Below are positions 34,644 through 42,736 of a stretch of DNA of 64,000 nt, one piece after another. The notes below the pieces were generated by a model. That model saw only the letters and a list, made by a program, of their open reading frames with translations. It was not told the DNA's origin and ran no database searches. Source of the stretch: Chryseobacterium sp. FH2. Lineage in GTDB: Bacteria > Bacteroidota > Bacteroidia > Flavobacteriales > Weeksellaceae. The position numbers and the translations under genes were made by a program. The DNA lies in contig NZ_LFNE01000014.1 in the NCBI RefSeq assembly GCF_001045455.1, forward strand, positions 1-64,000, written 5' to 3'. Within the stretch, counting starts at the first letter, position 1, and each line of letters opens with the position of its first letter.

Positions 34644-36062
34644 ATGTTCCCAAATCCTTATTTTAAAAAAGCGTTATATGCTCTGTTAATATTATTTATT
34701 GCAAAATTTTCTGCACAGACATATTCTATAAAACAGCTTGACAGCTTGACAGAGAAATACCGAATTGACGGCGATATCAATAAAAGTATTGAACTCAATA
34801 AAAAAGCTCTGCAACAATACCAAAAACAAAATGACAAACATGGTATCATTGCCACCCAAATCAATATGGGGGGGCTTTTGTGGTTTCTTCATAAATATAA
34901 AGAAAGCCTGGAGTATCTGGAAAGTGCAGAAAATAATCTGAGAAAGATTAAGGATTTATCACTGTGCGCTAAGCTATATGGTGAATACGGTAGAAATTAT
35001 GCTTCTTTGGGGCTTTTGCAGCAATCGAACACTAATTTGGACTGGTCAATTATTTTTGCAAAAAAAATAGAGGACAGAAGAGAACGTGAAAAACTTCTTT
35101 ACTTTTATTACACGTGGAAACTTGCTAATTTTGAGGAGCTCAAAAAAATTGATTCTATTAATTTTTATCAAAAAAAACGTCTCGAATTAACTGCCCAGCC
35201 TCTTACCTTTGTGCATATTGCAGAAAAACATCTTAAAAATAATGATTTGGACACTGCTGAGTATTACCTTAACAAAGCTTTAGAACTTACCGGGGATTTT
35301 AGCCTTTATCAAAGATCCATGACTTTATCAGCTTATGGTAAACTCTATACACAAAAACAAGATTATAAAAAAGCATTAAATTATTATTTACAGTCTCTTG
35401 CTATTTCTGAGCAACTTTCCCGAAAAACAGATATTAAAAGTACTTATAAAGCCATTTCAGACACCTATAAACAGCTTAATGATATCGAGAAAAAGAATGA
35501 ATACCTGGAGAAATATTCCGATATAAAAGACAGTATTGATCAATCAGAAAGAGAAGCTCTCAGCCTTCCTATTGACAAAATTATTCAGGAAGAAAATCAA
35601 AAAGAACAGAAAGAAAAAATAAAATATATAGGTTTGGCTTTGGCAATAGCTACAATATCTATTGTTACGATTTTTTTATTGGTAAGAAGACATCTGAAAA
35701 AGCAAAAGCAAACTGAAGAAATAATCATTGAAACCTTGCATGAAACCGGTGAGCTTAAAGTAAAACTTAATGAAGCCTTTGAAGAACTGTCGAAACTTGC
35801 CATGACAAATGATCCTTTTTTCCTTACCCGTTTCAAGGAAGTATATCCTGAATTTTATGAAACTCTTACCACCAGGTATCCCCATCTTACGGCAAACGAC
35901 ATTAAGTTTTCTGCATTTTTGAGATTAAATCTTTCTACAAAAACGATTGCTCAATACAAAAATATCTCGGTAAGAACCATTGAATCCAGAAAATACCGAT
36001 TACGAAAAAAATTAGACCTTGCTTCAGATGTTGACCTTAATAAGTGGATGATGGATTTATAA
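34644..36062 (+). CDS. TPR sensor with C-terminal LuxR-type helix-turn-helix
   Basis: A 472-aa membrane regulator. It has a signal segment (residues 9-25), then TPR-like helices over about 30-300 (for example NDKHGIIATQINMGGLLWFL, DYKKALNYYLQSLAI), a transmembrane helix near 324-345 (IGLALAIATISIVTIFLLV), a coiled linker and a LuxR/GerE-like DNA-binding end (LTANDIKFSAFLRLNLSTKT, then ISVRTIESRKYRLRKKL). The design parallels the AraC-type sensor at 17459. Stimulus and targets are unknown. The candidate structured RNA lies directly downstream, past a terminator. Confidence 0.88.
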   Translation: MFPNPYFKKALYALLILFIAKFSAQTYSIKQLDSLTEKYRIDGDINKSIELNKKALQQYQKQNDKHGIIATQINMGGLLWFLHKYKESLEYLESAENNLRKIKDLSLCAKLYGEYGRNYASLGLLQQSNTNLDWSIIFAKKIEDRREREKLLYFYYTWKLANFEELKKIDSINFYQKKRLELTAQPLTFVHIAEKHLKNNDLDTAEYYLNKALELTGDFSLYQRSMTLSAYGKLYTQKQDYKKALNYYLQSLAISEQLSRKTDIKSTYKAISDTYKQLNDIEKKNEYLEKYSDIKDSIDQSEREALSLPIDKIIQEENQKEQKEKIKYIGLALAIATISIVTIFLLVRRHLKKQKQTEEIIIETLHETGELKVKLNEAFEELSKLAMTNDPFFLTRFKEVYPEFYETLTTRYPHLTANDIKFSAFLRLNLSTKTIAQYKNISVRTIESRKYRLRKKLDLASDVDLNKWMMDL

Positions 36063-36088
36063 AATCTGTTTAAAAATTCATTTTACCG

Positions 36089-36118
36089 AAACCTCTAAAT
36101 TTTTTTAGAGGTTTTTTT
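36089..36118 (+). terminator. Terminator of the TPR-LuxR gene
   Basis: AAACCTCTAAA (36089-36099)/TTTAGAGGTTT (36104-36114) with a 4-base loop and a T run. It ends the regulator's transcript, so the structures further on need their own promoter. Confidence 0.9.
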
Positions 36119-36213
36119 GAATTATTTATATAAAAACCTAATTTTTCCAGTACTTAAAATTCACTTCAAAATTTATATAAATATTTGATAACCAATTATT
36201 TATACATACTAAG

Positions 36214-36257
36214 TATTTTTGCAGTAATGGATTATTCTAAAATTGACCATACATTTG
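36214..36257 (+). promoter_or_regulatory. Candidate -7 elements ahead of the structured intergenic region
   Basis: TATTTTTG at 36214-36221 and TACATTTG at 36250-36257 both match TAnnTTTG on the plus strand. Neither has TTG at the consensus distance (the nearest spacers are 26-28 bases), so these are weak promoter candidates. Confidence 0.35.
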
Positions 36258-36315
36258 TACCATCATTCTCAAGTTAGTATAAAACACAAGTTTTGTTCCC
36301 TGATAAGGATTCAGT

Positions 36316-36350
36316 GAGTGAGCATACAGGCGACAATAAAATGCTCACTC
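36316..36350 (+). other. Intergenic hairpin
   Basis: GAGTGAGCAT (36316-36325) pairs perfectly with ATGCTCACTC (36341-36350) across a 15-base loop. It has only a short T tail. It may be the first domain of the RNA proposed for 36432-36652 or a separate terminator. Confidence 0.45.
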
Positions 36351-36431
36351 ATTTAAGAAATAAGATCCGATTAGTTTATAAATTTACTTATTATTTTATG
36401 TTTGAAATAATATTATAATAATAAGTAGATT

Positions 36432-36652
36432 GAAATAGGAATGTAAATGCCTTTTGGAAATTCATCCCGTTCCAGCGGTGTTTGCATCCTATTTTTTAAC
36501 AAAAAAAATGTAAAAATTTAATTATTAATAATAAGGGAAGTAGAAATGCAAAAGGGACTAATATATAGAATTCATCCCGACTTCATTAGTCCCGTTTTGC
36601 TTTCAAATTAAATTTTAACTTGAATCACCCTGTTTGCAGGGTGATTTTTTTG
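36432..36652 (+). ncRNA. Candidate structured RNA with twin hairpins sharing an apical sequence
   Basis: No gene lies here. Hairpin 1 (36432-36495): arms 36433-36451 and 36477-36494 pair over 18 bp with one bulged A and three G-U pairs, then TGGAA/TTCCA closes an apical loop. Hairpin 2 (36543-36604): arms 36543-36562 and 36585-36604 pair over 19 bp with two bulges, and GAA/TTC can close its loop. The stems differ in sequence, yet both loops contain AATTCATCCCG (36459-36469 and 36569-36579), exactly 110 bases apart. A strong terminator ends the block, and T tracts favour the plus strand. Different stems around a constant loop suggest RNA function. No known family recognised. Confidence 0.45.
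36623..36652 (+). terminator. Strong terminator closing the twin-hairpin region
   Basis: AATCACCCTG/CAGGGTGATT with loop TTTG, followed by a T run on the plus strand only. Since no plus-strand gene lies between 36062 and here, it implies an untranslated transcript. Confidence 0.85.
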
Positions 36653-36754
36653 TTTACAATAAATTTATTATACTTATAATTTTTCAATTTAAATGTTAAA
36701 ACTTGTATTCTGGACAACCTTAATCTGAGTTTTATGTTTCTCTGCTTCAATTTG

Positions 36755-37789
36755 TTATTTAAATCTATCCAATGAAATCTCCTCTTGCAAAGGGATATCT
36801 TTTTCTATAAAATCATATAAACTTTTAGAAAAATAGCAGCCATTCAGAATTCCTCTCGCCCCTAAACCGTTAAAAACATAAAAATTATTATGTTCAGCAT
36901 GCCTTCCAATGATGGGCCTTCTGTCTTTCACCGTAGGCCTGAATCCAAAATTCACCTCGCTTATTTCAAAATCGTAAGGATAAATTTCAGATAAACCCTT
37001 TATAAGCTGATCTACAGCAGAATCATCTATATGATGGTGAAGCTGCTCCCTATCATAAGTTCCGCCATAAAAATATAAATCATTATTGGCAGGGAAAAAA
37101 AAGTGTTTTTTCTTAATTGTAATATTTTGAAAAACCCCTGTTGAAAGTTTTACTTTAATGTGATGCCCCTTATTTGGATTTACAGGAATTCCGGCAAAAA
37201 ACGGATTTCCGATAACTCCCATTCCTTCACAAAAAATTATATTTTTAAAATTAAAATCCTTATAAGAAGATTCAGCAATATCAATTTTAGAATAATCAAA
37301 CTTTTCTCTAATTAATTTTGAAGTATTTTCAAAATAATTGAATAAACCAGTGAAAAACCCATTAACATCTAATCTGGCAGATTGATTTACCTTTCCAGTA
37401 TTAAAGTCGTTTTTTACCACCTCTAAATGAGCAAAATTTTTATCTAAAAAATTAATAAGTTCATTATTTTCTGATTTTTTCAGCCAGAGCTGTTGCTCAT
37501 TTTCATCATGAAAAATTCTGTGAATAGGAGCTTCAATTAGATAATTCTTTCCTGTGTAACTTTCAATTTCTTTTAAAGAATCTCGTAAAAAATCAATTTG
37601 TTCCTGGGCTTTCCAAAATGTAGTAAATTTTTTCAATACCACAGGGTTTATAATTCCCGCAGAAACCTGGGACGCACTCTTTCTTTCTTCAGAAAAAATC
37701 ACAAAAGATTTCTCATTTTTTATTAATTGATGTGCAAAGAAAAGCCCTGCATATCCATCTCCTACTATTATATAATCTACTTTTTTCAT
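36755..37789 (-). CDS. FAD-dependent oxidoreductase (DAO superfamily)
   Basis: A 344-aa flavoprotein from MKKVDYIIVGDGYAG (37789); a frame to 37858 would overlap the gldN end. The dinucleotide-binding motif is GDGYAG near residue 10. The substrate-domain part shows FCEGMGVIGNPFF and PVNPNKGHHIKV, and the C-terminal FAD contact is VFNGLGARGIL. This is the D-amino-acid-oxidase-like fold, which oxidises amines or amino acids. The exact substrate is unknown. Only 8 bases separate its start codon from the gldN terminator, so it may depend on read-through from the gld operon. Confidence 0.85.
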   Translation of the reverse strand: MKKVDYIIVGDGYAGLFFAHQLIKNEKSFVIFSEERKSASQVSAGIINPVVLKKFTTFWKAQEQIDFLRDSLKEIESYTGKNYLIEAPIHRIFHDENEQQLWLKKSENNELINFLDKNFAHLEVVKNDFNTGKVNQSARLDVNGFFTGLFNYFENTSKLIREKFDYSKIDIAESSYKDFNFKNIIFCEGMGVIGNPFFAGIPVNPNKGHHIKVKLSTGVFQNITIKKKHFFFPANNDLYFYGGTYDREQLHHHIDDSAVDQLIKGLSEIYPYDFEISEVNFGFRPTVKDRRPIIGRHAEHNNFYVFNGLGARGILNGCYFSKSLYDFIEKDIPLQEEISLDRFK

Positions 37790-37797
37790 AAATAAAA

Positions 37798-37823
37798 AAA
37801 CCTGAGTAAAAGTACTCAGGTTT
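37798..37823 (-). terminator. Terminator of the gldKLMN operon, abutting the next start codon
   Basis: AAACCTGAGTA/TACTCAGGTTT with a 4-base loop; the minus strand continues with a T run directly into the ATG at 37789. No room remains for a separate promoter between them, which suggests partial read-through or attenuation. Confidence 0.85.
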
Positions 37824-37845
37824 TGTATAAATATCAAGTGAAATC

Positions 37846-38784
37846 TTAGTAATTCCACATATCATTTTCCATTTGAAGAATTTGCTCCTTAATTCTGTCG
37901 CTTTCCTCCAATTGTTCGTCAGCATTTCTAGGAATATAATCTTTGATAGTTCCATCTCCTAAACCGCTTGAAGACTTATAAATGATTGAAGAGAATCTTC
38001 TTGCATTGATAAGGTCATCGAAAGACAAATCAGCTGATGAATTTTTTCTGTTATACACAAAATTGTTCGCTAAAATATCTCTTGCACTTGGATAATAGAT
38101 CCAGAATAAGTCAATAAGCTCATCTGCTCCAGCCAAAGGCTGCCCGTCTGGTCCTGTTCTACCCTGTACAGCAGGATCCGGCCCCATAGCAGCAAGACCC
38201 AAAGGTCTGTACTTCATTTGCCCGTCTCTCTTATCGATAAACCACATACCCATAATTTTAAGAACTTTTACTTTATCGGTAGTTGTCTTGAAAATATCAG
38301 TATATTCCTTTTTCTCCTGTTCAGTCAATTGTCTTCCAGAGTTAAGGATATCAATAGCAGCATCAGAAACTCTTACACTTTCCAATCTCTTCTGAATTCC
38401 ATCCGGAGAAAGTTTAGTTACAAAGTTTTCGTCATCATATACTTCCTGGATTTTACCAGTAATTGCTGCATCTAATAATAATTGGTATAATGATCTTGTT
38501 TGAGTAGCCAATAAACCATCTGGATTATCATAATAGAATGGTTGGTTGATCTTATCATTCATATCAATGATTTCCCAAACAAACATACTTTTTAAGATAT
38601 CTTTATCATCAACAAAGCCATATTCTAAAGGCTTCACGGTTTTATCAATAACAGTGTCTCCTACTTTCTGTTTGTTTTCCTCTCTCATTCTTCTGAACTC
38701 TTCCGGAGAAGATGCATTCAAAATAGTCTGGGAAAATACAAACCCTGAAACTAATACTAAAAGACTGCCTATATATTTTTTCAT
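37846..38784 (-). CDS. gldN: Gliding motility/T9SS protein GldN
   Basis: A 312-aa periplasmic protein (signal peptide 1-19, ending GFVFSQ). GldN and GldK form the ring under the outer membrane that belongs to the T9SS core complex and, in gliding species, to the motility apparatus. Typical parts are MFVWEIIDMNDKINQPFYY, VLKIMGMWFIDKRDGQM and IYYPSARDIL. Last gene of gldK-gldL-gldM-gldN, 24 bases after gldM, and followed by a terminator. Order and lengths match the operon in other flavobacteria. Confidence 0.95.
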   Translation of the reverse strand: MKKYIGSLLVLVSGFVFSQTILNASSPEEFRRMREENKQKVGDTVIDKTVKPLEYGFVDDKDILKSMFVWEIIDMNDKINQPFYYDNPDGLLATQTRSLYQLLLDAAITGKIQEVYDDENFVTKLSPDGIQKRLESVRVSDAAIDILNSGRQLTEQEKKEYTDIFKTTTDKVKVLKIMGMWFIDKRDGQMKYRPLGLAAMGPDPAVQGRTGPDGQPLAGADELIDLFWIYYPSARDILANNFVYNRKNSSADLSFDDLINARRFSSIIYKSSSGLGDGTIKDYIPRNADEQLEESDRIKEQILQMENDMWNY

Positions 38785-38808
38785 AATACTATTTTAAACT
38801 TATTAATC

Positions 38809-40401
38809 TTAATTAATATTGATAACAATAGGAGAAATATTTTTAATTTGTTGACTACCTAAACCTGTAGCTGTTGCTTTAATATCAAATATGTAAACAA
38901 CATCTCCTGTTCTCAAGTTTTTAACTAATCCAGCTGCTTCATCTAAGCTGCTACCTTTAATTAGTAACGCTGCTCTACCAGGAACTTTCACCATAAACTG
39001 ATTAACAGTGAATGAAACCGGGAAATCGAAGTCCGGGATAGCCGCTTGTACAGACTGATTAGGTACTGAAGATGCAGGCATAGACAATACATTCTGACCT
39101 CTCATCTGTCCTTGTGGCGGTGGTACATTCTTAATTCTATACTCAAATACCTGGGAAACAGTTTTACCATAAGGGTCTGTTCCAGATAATGTTAATTTAA
39201 CACTATTTCCAGTGGTAGGAGTAACAATCCATTTACCAGCACCCGCACCTTTTACCACTGCACCAGGAGCAGATAATGAAAGTTTAGAATTGTCAGCTCC
39301 CAAGATAGAACCAGATACAGGGTTTTCAAGTCCTCTATACATTACGTTCATCTTATCAGCAGATAATAATAATCCTTTCTCCATCTTCACTTCTCTTGGT
39401 CCGGCGATTACGTTATAAGTATGTGTCCAAGGGAAAGTCTGAGGTTTACCAGAAGCATCAGTCAATGTAATGTTTCCACTTAAAGTATGCTCACCAATAC
39501 CATTACCAGAAATAGCAATAGTTCCTTTTCCATTTTCTACCTTGCTTACACCGGTAATAGCAATCTTATTACTGTTAGAATAAGTACCTAGCATAACTTT
39601 CACTTCAGCCTGTTTACCAGCCTGAATATCAATAGGTCCAGAAACGATAGGTTCATAACTTGTAAATTTAATGCTGGCATCCACTTTTTCCTGAAGCAAT
39701 AATGCTAACGCATCAGATTGTACATTTCTAGCATCATTCTGGATAATTTCAAGATTTGATATTGCCGCAATAAGTGGCTGGTGATAAAATTTGTTCTGAA
39801 ACCAAGTTTTACCGTTTGGAGATTTTCCTTGAGGATATTCGGCAATGATAGATTTATTAGCTCTATCTACTAAATCCTGAAGTTGAGCATTTTTTCCAAA
39901 AGTGACATTAATATAATTTCTTACATCATCCATTTTAGCTTTCAAATCCATAGCACCTTTTGTAGGAGAATTTTCATCTCCATCTTTAAAGAAGTAACTC
40001 ATCGTTGCTTCATTATTGTTAAGTGCTGCAAAATTTTCGCTTACATCAATATCTTTTCCTGTTTTAGGATCTTTATCATGAAATTCTGATTGCTTCTTAA
40101 GAGTTGTCTTAATATCATCAGAAGCTTTTACTAATGCATCTACCTTTGCTTTCAAAACTTTATACTGCTCCCAAGGCGTAGCATAAGTATCAGGTACTTG
40201 CTGTGCTTTAGCTTCAAGAGTTCTCTCGAAAATCTTTTCGTTTTTCTTTTCAGTTAAAGTTCTTGTTTCATTAAGAGCTTTAGTAGAGTCATAATATGAT
40301 CTAATGATTTCTGCATCAATATTTAGGGCCATCATCGCGATGAACACCAAATACATCAGGTTGATCATCTTCTGACGAGGGGTCTGTTTTCCTTGTGCCA
40401 T
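38809..40401 (-). CDS. gldM: Gliding motility/T9SS motor protein GldM
   Basis: A 530-aa protein with one N-terminal membrane helix (residues 12-30, MINLMYLVFIAMMALNIDA) and a long periplasmic region of four domains. It dimerises and runs from the inner membrane, where it sits in the GldL ring, to the GldK/GldN ring. Arg9, before the helix (TPRQKM), matches the residue said to face the GldL glutamate in the motor. The GldL-GldM motor uses proton flow to drive secretion and gliding. Third gene of the operon. Confidence 0.96.
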   Translation of the reverse strand: MAQGKQTPRQKMINLMYLVFIAMMALNIDAEIIRSYYDSTKALNETRTLTEKKNEKIFERTLEAKAQQVPDTYATPWEQYKVLKAKVDALVKASDDIKTTLKKQSEFHDKDPKTGKDIDVSENFAALNNNEATMSYFFKDGDENSPTKGAMDLKAKMDDVRNYINVTFGKNAQLQDLVDRANKSIIAEYPQGKSPNGKTWFQNKFYHQPLIAAISNLEIIQNDARNVQSDALALLLQEKVDASIKFTSYEPIVSGPIDIQAGKQAEVKVMLGTYSNSNKIAITGVSKVENGKGTIAISGNGIGEHTLSGNITLTDASGKPQTFPWTHTYNVIAGPREVKMEKGLLLSADKMNVMYRGLENPVSGSILGADNSKLSLSAPGAVVKGAGAGKWIVTPTTGNSVKLTLSGTDPYGKTVSQVFEYRIKNVPPPQGQMRGQNVLSMPASSVPNQSVQAAIPDFDFPVSFTVNQFMVKVPGRAALLIKGSSLDEAAGLVKNLRTGDVVYIFDIKATATGLGSQQIKNISPIVININ

Positions 40402-40456
40402 TCTCTTTTCTTTGTTTTTTGATTAAGTAGTTAAATTTTAGAAATGGTCTGGGGAA

Positions 40457-41152
40457 TTAAGATTTCATTGCAGTTAACATACCGCCATAAACTCTGTTTA
40501 AGTTATTTAAGTTAGATGTTAAACCTTGTAATTCTTGGTTGAATTTTTCTGATTGTTCAGCAGATTTTTGCATATCCGCTACATATTTACTTGCAAGCTC
40601 TGATTGTCTCTTACCACTTTCCAACTGCATAGCATATAAAGCATTCATACTTTCCATGTGCTGAGCAGCTTTATTTAATTGCTCATTATATTTATGTGTA
40701 GAAGCAGAAACATCCACAGTTTGATTGATTTGATCTACTGAATTTGAAAACTTATCAATACCCGTTCTTAATCTATCAAATAATTGAACATCTAATTTTG
40801 CATCAGCCAGCATTTTATCTAATTTATTTGAAAGAGAATTCTCTAATTCAGCAAACTGAGCTGCTGCTGCATTTTTAGAAGATACATTAGAATGCAATGG
40901 GTTTGGGTTTGCATGTTTATCTAACAATTCTGGATAAACGTTTTCCCAAGCATAAGACTCCTCAGATTTCGGTGGGTCGAATGCGAAGATAATGAAGATA
41001 ATAGCTTCAGTAATAAGCCCCACTGTAAGAGCCATGTTACCATTGATTGGTCCCAAAGTGATGTGAGTAATCTTAAGCCAAGCTCCAAGAATTACAATTG
41101 CAGCACCGAATGAATAAAAGAAATTCATCCACGCATCTTTAGTCTTAAACAT
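40457..41152 (-). CDS. gldL: Gliding motility/T9SS motor protein GldL
   Basis: A 231-aa inner-membrane protein with two helices near residues 11-28 and 40-58 and a cytoplasmic coiled-coil tail (residues 95-230). The second helix carries Glu49 (VGLITEAIIFIIFAF), the position known as the proton-path glutamate of the GldL-GldM motor. GldL forms a pentamer around the GldM dimer. Second gene of the operon, with 55-57-base gaps to its neighbours. Confidence 0.96.
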   Translation of the reverse strand: MFKTKDAWMNFFYSFGAAIVILGAWLKITHITLGPINGNMALTVGLITEAIIFIIFAFDPPKSEESYAWENVYPELLDKHANPNPLHSNVSSKNAAAAQFAELENSLSNKLDKMLADAKLDVQLFDRLRTGIDKFSNSVDQINQTVDVSASTHKYNEQLNKAAQHMESMNALYAMQLESGKRQSELASKYVADMQKSAEQSEKFNQELQGLTSNLNNLNRVYGGMLTAMKS

Positions 41153-41209
41153 ATAAGTTAGTTTTTTTTAATGTTAATGTTAGTAAATAATTTTTATCGA
41201 AAATGTTTT

Positions 41210-42628
41210 TTATCTGTTTACTCTTCTTGGTTTAACAGCAGCTTCAGGAATATCCTGTACCGTTCTAAATCCGATATAACTTCTCGCAGAATCCTTTCTT
41301 TCCCAATCTCTAGCACCTGTCATAAGCATATAGCCTACATCTTTCCAAGAGCCGCCTCTTACTGATTTTTTAGTATCAGTTTTGTCCTTAGTAGAAGGAT
41401 TCAAAGTAGAAGAGAATCCGTATGAAGAATTGTTATATCCTGATTCTGTCCATTCAGAAACGTTCCCTGCCATGTCAAATAACCCAAATCCATTTTTCTT
41501 AAATTTCTTTACTGGAGCTGTATATGTATAAGTACCTTTTTTATCATCTTCCATATAATTACCTCTCTTCGGTTTGAAGTTTGCAAGGTAACAACCTCTG
41601 TCATCCATTAAATAAGGACCTCCCCAAGGGTAAGTTGCATTTTGCATACCTCCTCTTGCAGCGTATTCCCATTCAACTTCTGTTGGAAGACGGAATTGTA
41701 ATGGTCTTTGTTTTCTTCTTTTTAAGCTTTCATTGTAATCAGACTTTAATTTAGATCTGAAATTACAGTAAGCTCTGGCCTGATCCCAAGTCACACCAAC
41801 AACCGGATAATCTTTATAAGCTTTATGCCAAAAGTATTGTTCAAATAAAGGCTCGTTATAAGCAAAATGGAAATCTTTTACCCAAACAGTCGTATCTGGA
41901 TAGATGGCAATACTTTCACTTTTTAGGTAATTTACACCTCTTTCGTTATCAGCGATTGCAGCATCCATATCACCCCATCTGTAAGTATATTTTAATTTAC
42001 TAACGTCAAGGATTCTTTCATTACCGATTCTGGAAGAAGCAGGTAAGTACATAGATTCTAATACTTCTGCGTATTCAACATCAGGATACTTAGTTGTACT
42101 CCAGTGTAAAGGAATTTTCCAATCCAATCTTTTATTTGGATCGTAAGTACCTTCGTCTCTACCACCCTGACCTTCTAAATATTCCTGATATGGTGTTAAA
42201 TTTTCTTCTTTTTTTGCAAGGTATGCATAATCACCTATTGCAGCGCCTCTTCCTCCGCCTTCACCACCTTCTCCGGCAGCTTCAGCAAGTAAAGTTCTGG
42301 CGATAGAATCTCTTACGTAGTTGATAAATACCCTGTACTCTGCATTGGTAGTCTCTGCCTCATCCATAAAGAAGGAAGAAACAGTTACTGTTTTCAGTGA
42401 AGCTTTCTCAGGAGTGTTTGTCATATCCTGATCTGCCAGACCTACAATGAAAGAACCTGCAGGGATACCAACCATTCCGTATGGTCTTTCCGCAACAAAT
42501 GATTTCGTTTTTTCTCTTGGTATCAATTCTCCTTTTGTTCCCGGTTTCCCTACAGAAGAGCTACCACCACCTGAACAAGATACCGATGCTACCGACGCAG
42601 ACAATAATAAAAGAAATATCCTTTTCAT
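41210..42628 (-). CDS. gldK: Gliding motility/T9SS lipoprotein GldK
   Basis: A 472-aa lipoprotein (lipobox SVSC, Cys19). It has a formylglycine-generating-enzyme-like (SUMF1) fold: IPAGSFIVG, PVVGVTWDQARAYCNF, LPTEVEWEYAARGGM, GLFDMAGNVSEWTESGY and SVRGGSWKD. In GldK this fold is structural, and it pairs with GldN in the ring below the outer membrane. First gene of the operon, 108 bases after the glmS stop. Confidence 0.96.
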   Translation of the reverse strand: MKRIFLLLLSASVASVSCSGGGSSSVGKPGTKGELIPREKTKSFVAERPYGMVGIPAGSFIVGLADQDMTNTPEKASLKTVTVSSFFMDEAETTNAEYRVFINYVRDSIARTLLAEAAGEGGEGGGRGAAIGDYAYLAKKEENLTPYQEYLEGQGGRDEGTYDPNKRLDWKIPLHWSTTKYPDVEYAEVLESMYLPASSRIGNERILDVSKLKYTYRWGDMDAAIADNERGVNYLKSESIAIYPDTTVWVKDFHFAYNEPLFEQYFWHKAYKDYPVVGVTWDQARAYCNFRSKLKSDYNESLKRRKQRPLQFRLPTEVEWEYAARGGMQNATYPWGGPYLMDDRGCYLANFKPKRGNYMEDDKKGTYTYTAPVKKFKKNGFGLFDMAGNVSEWTESGYNNSSYGFSSTLNPSTKDKTDTKKSVRGGSWKDVGYMLMTGARDWERKDSARSYIGFRTVQDIPEAAVKPRRVNR

Positions 42629-42736
42629 GTTAATTTTTATAATTAAGCCGTAAATATATAATTTTTTTAAGAAACTTTTAAGATTTTTTTTGAAATAACG
42701 GAAGAAATCTAAATTTATTTTATTTCAAACAATTTT

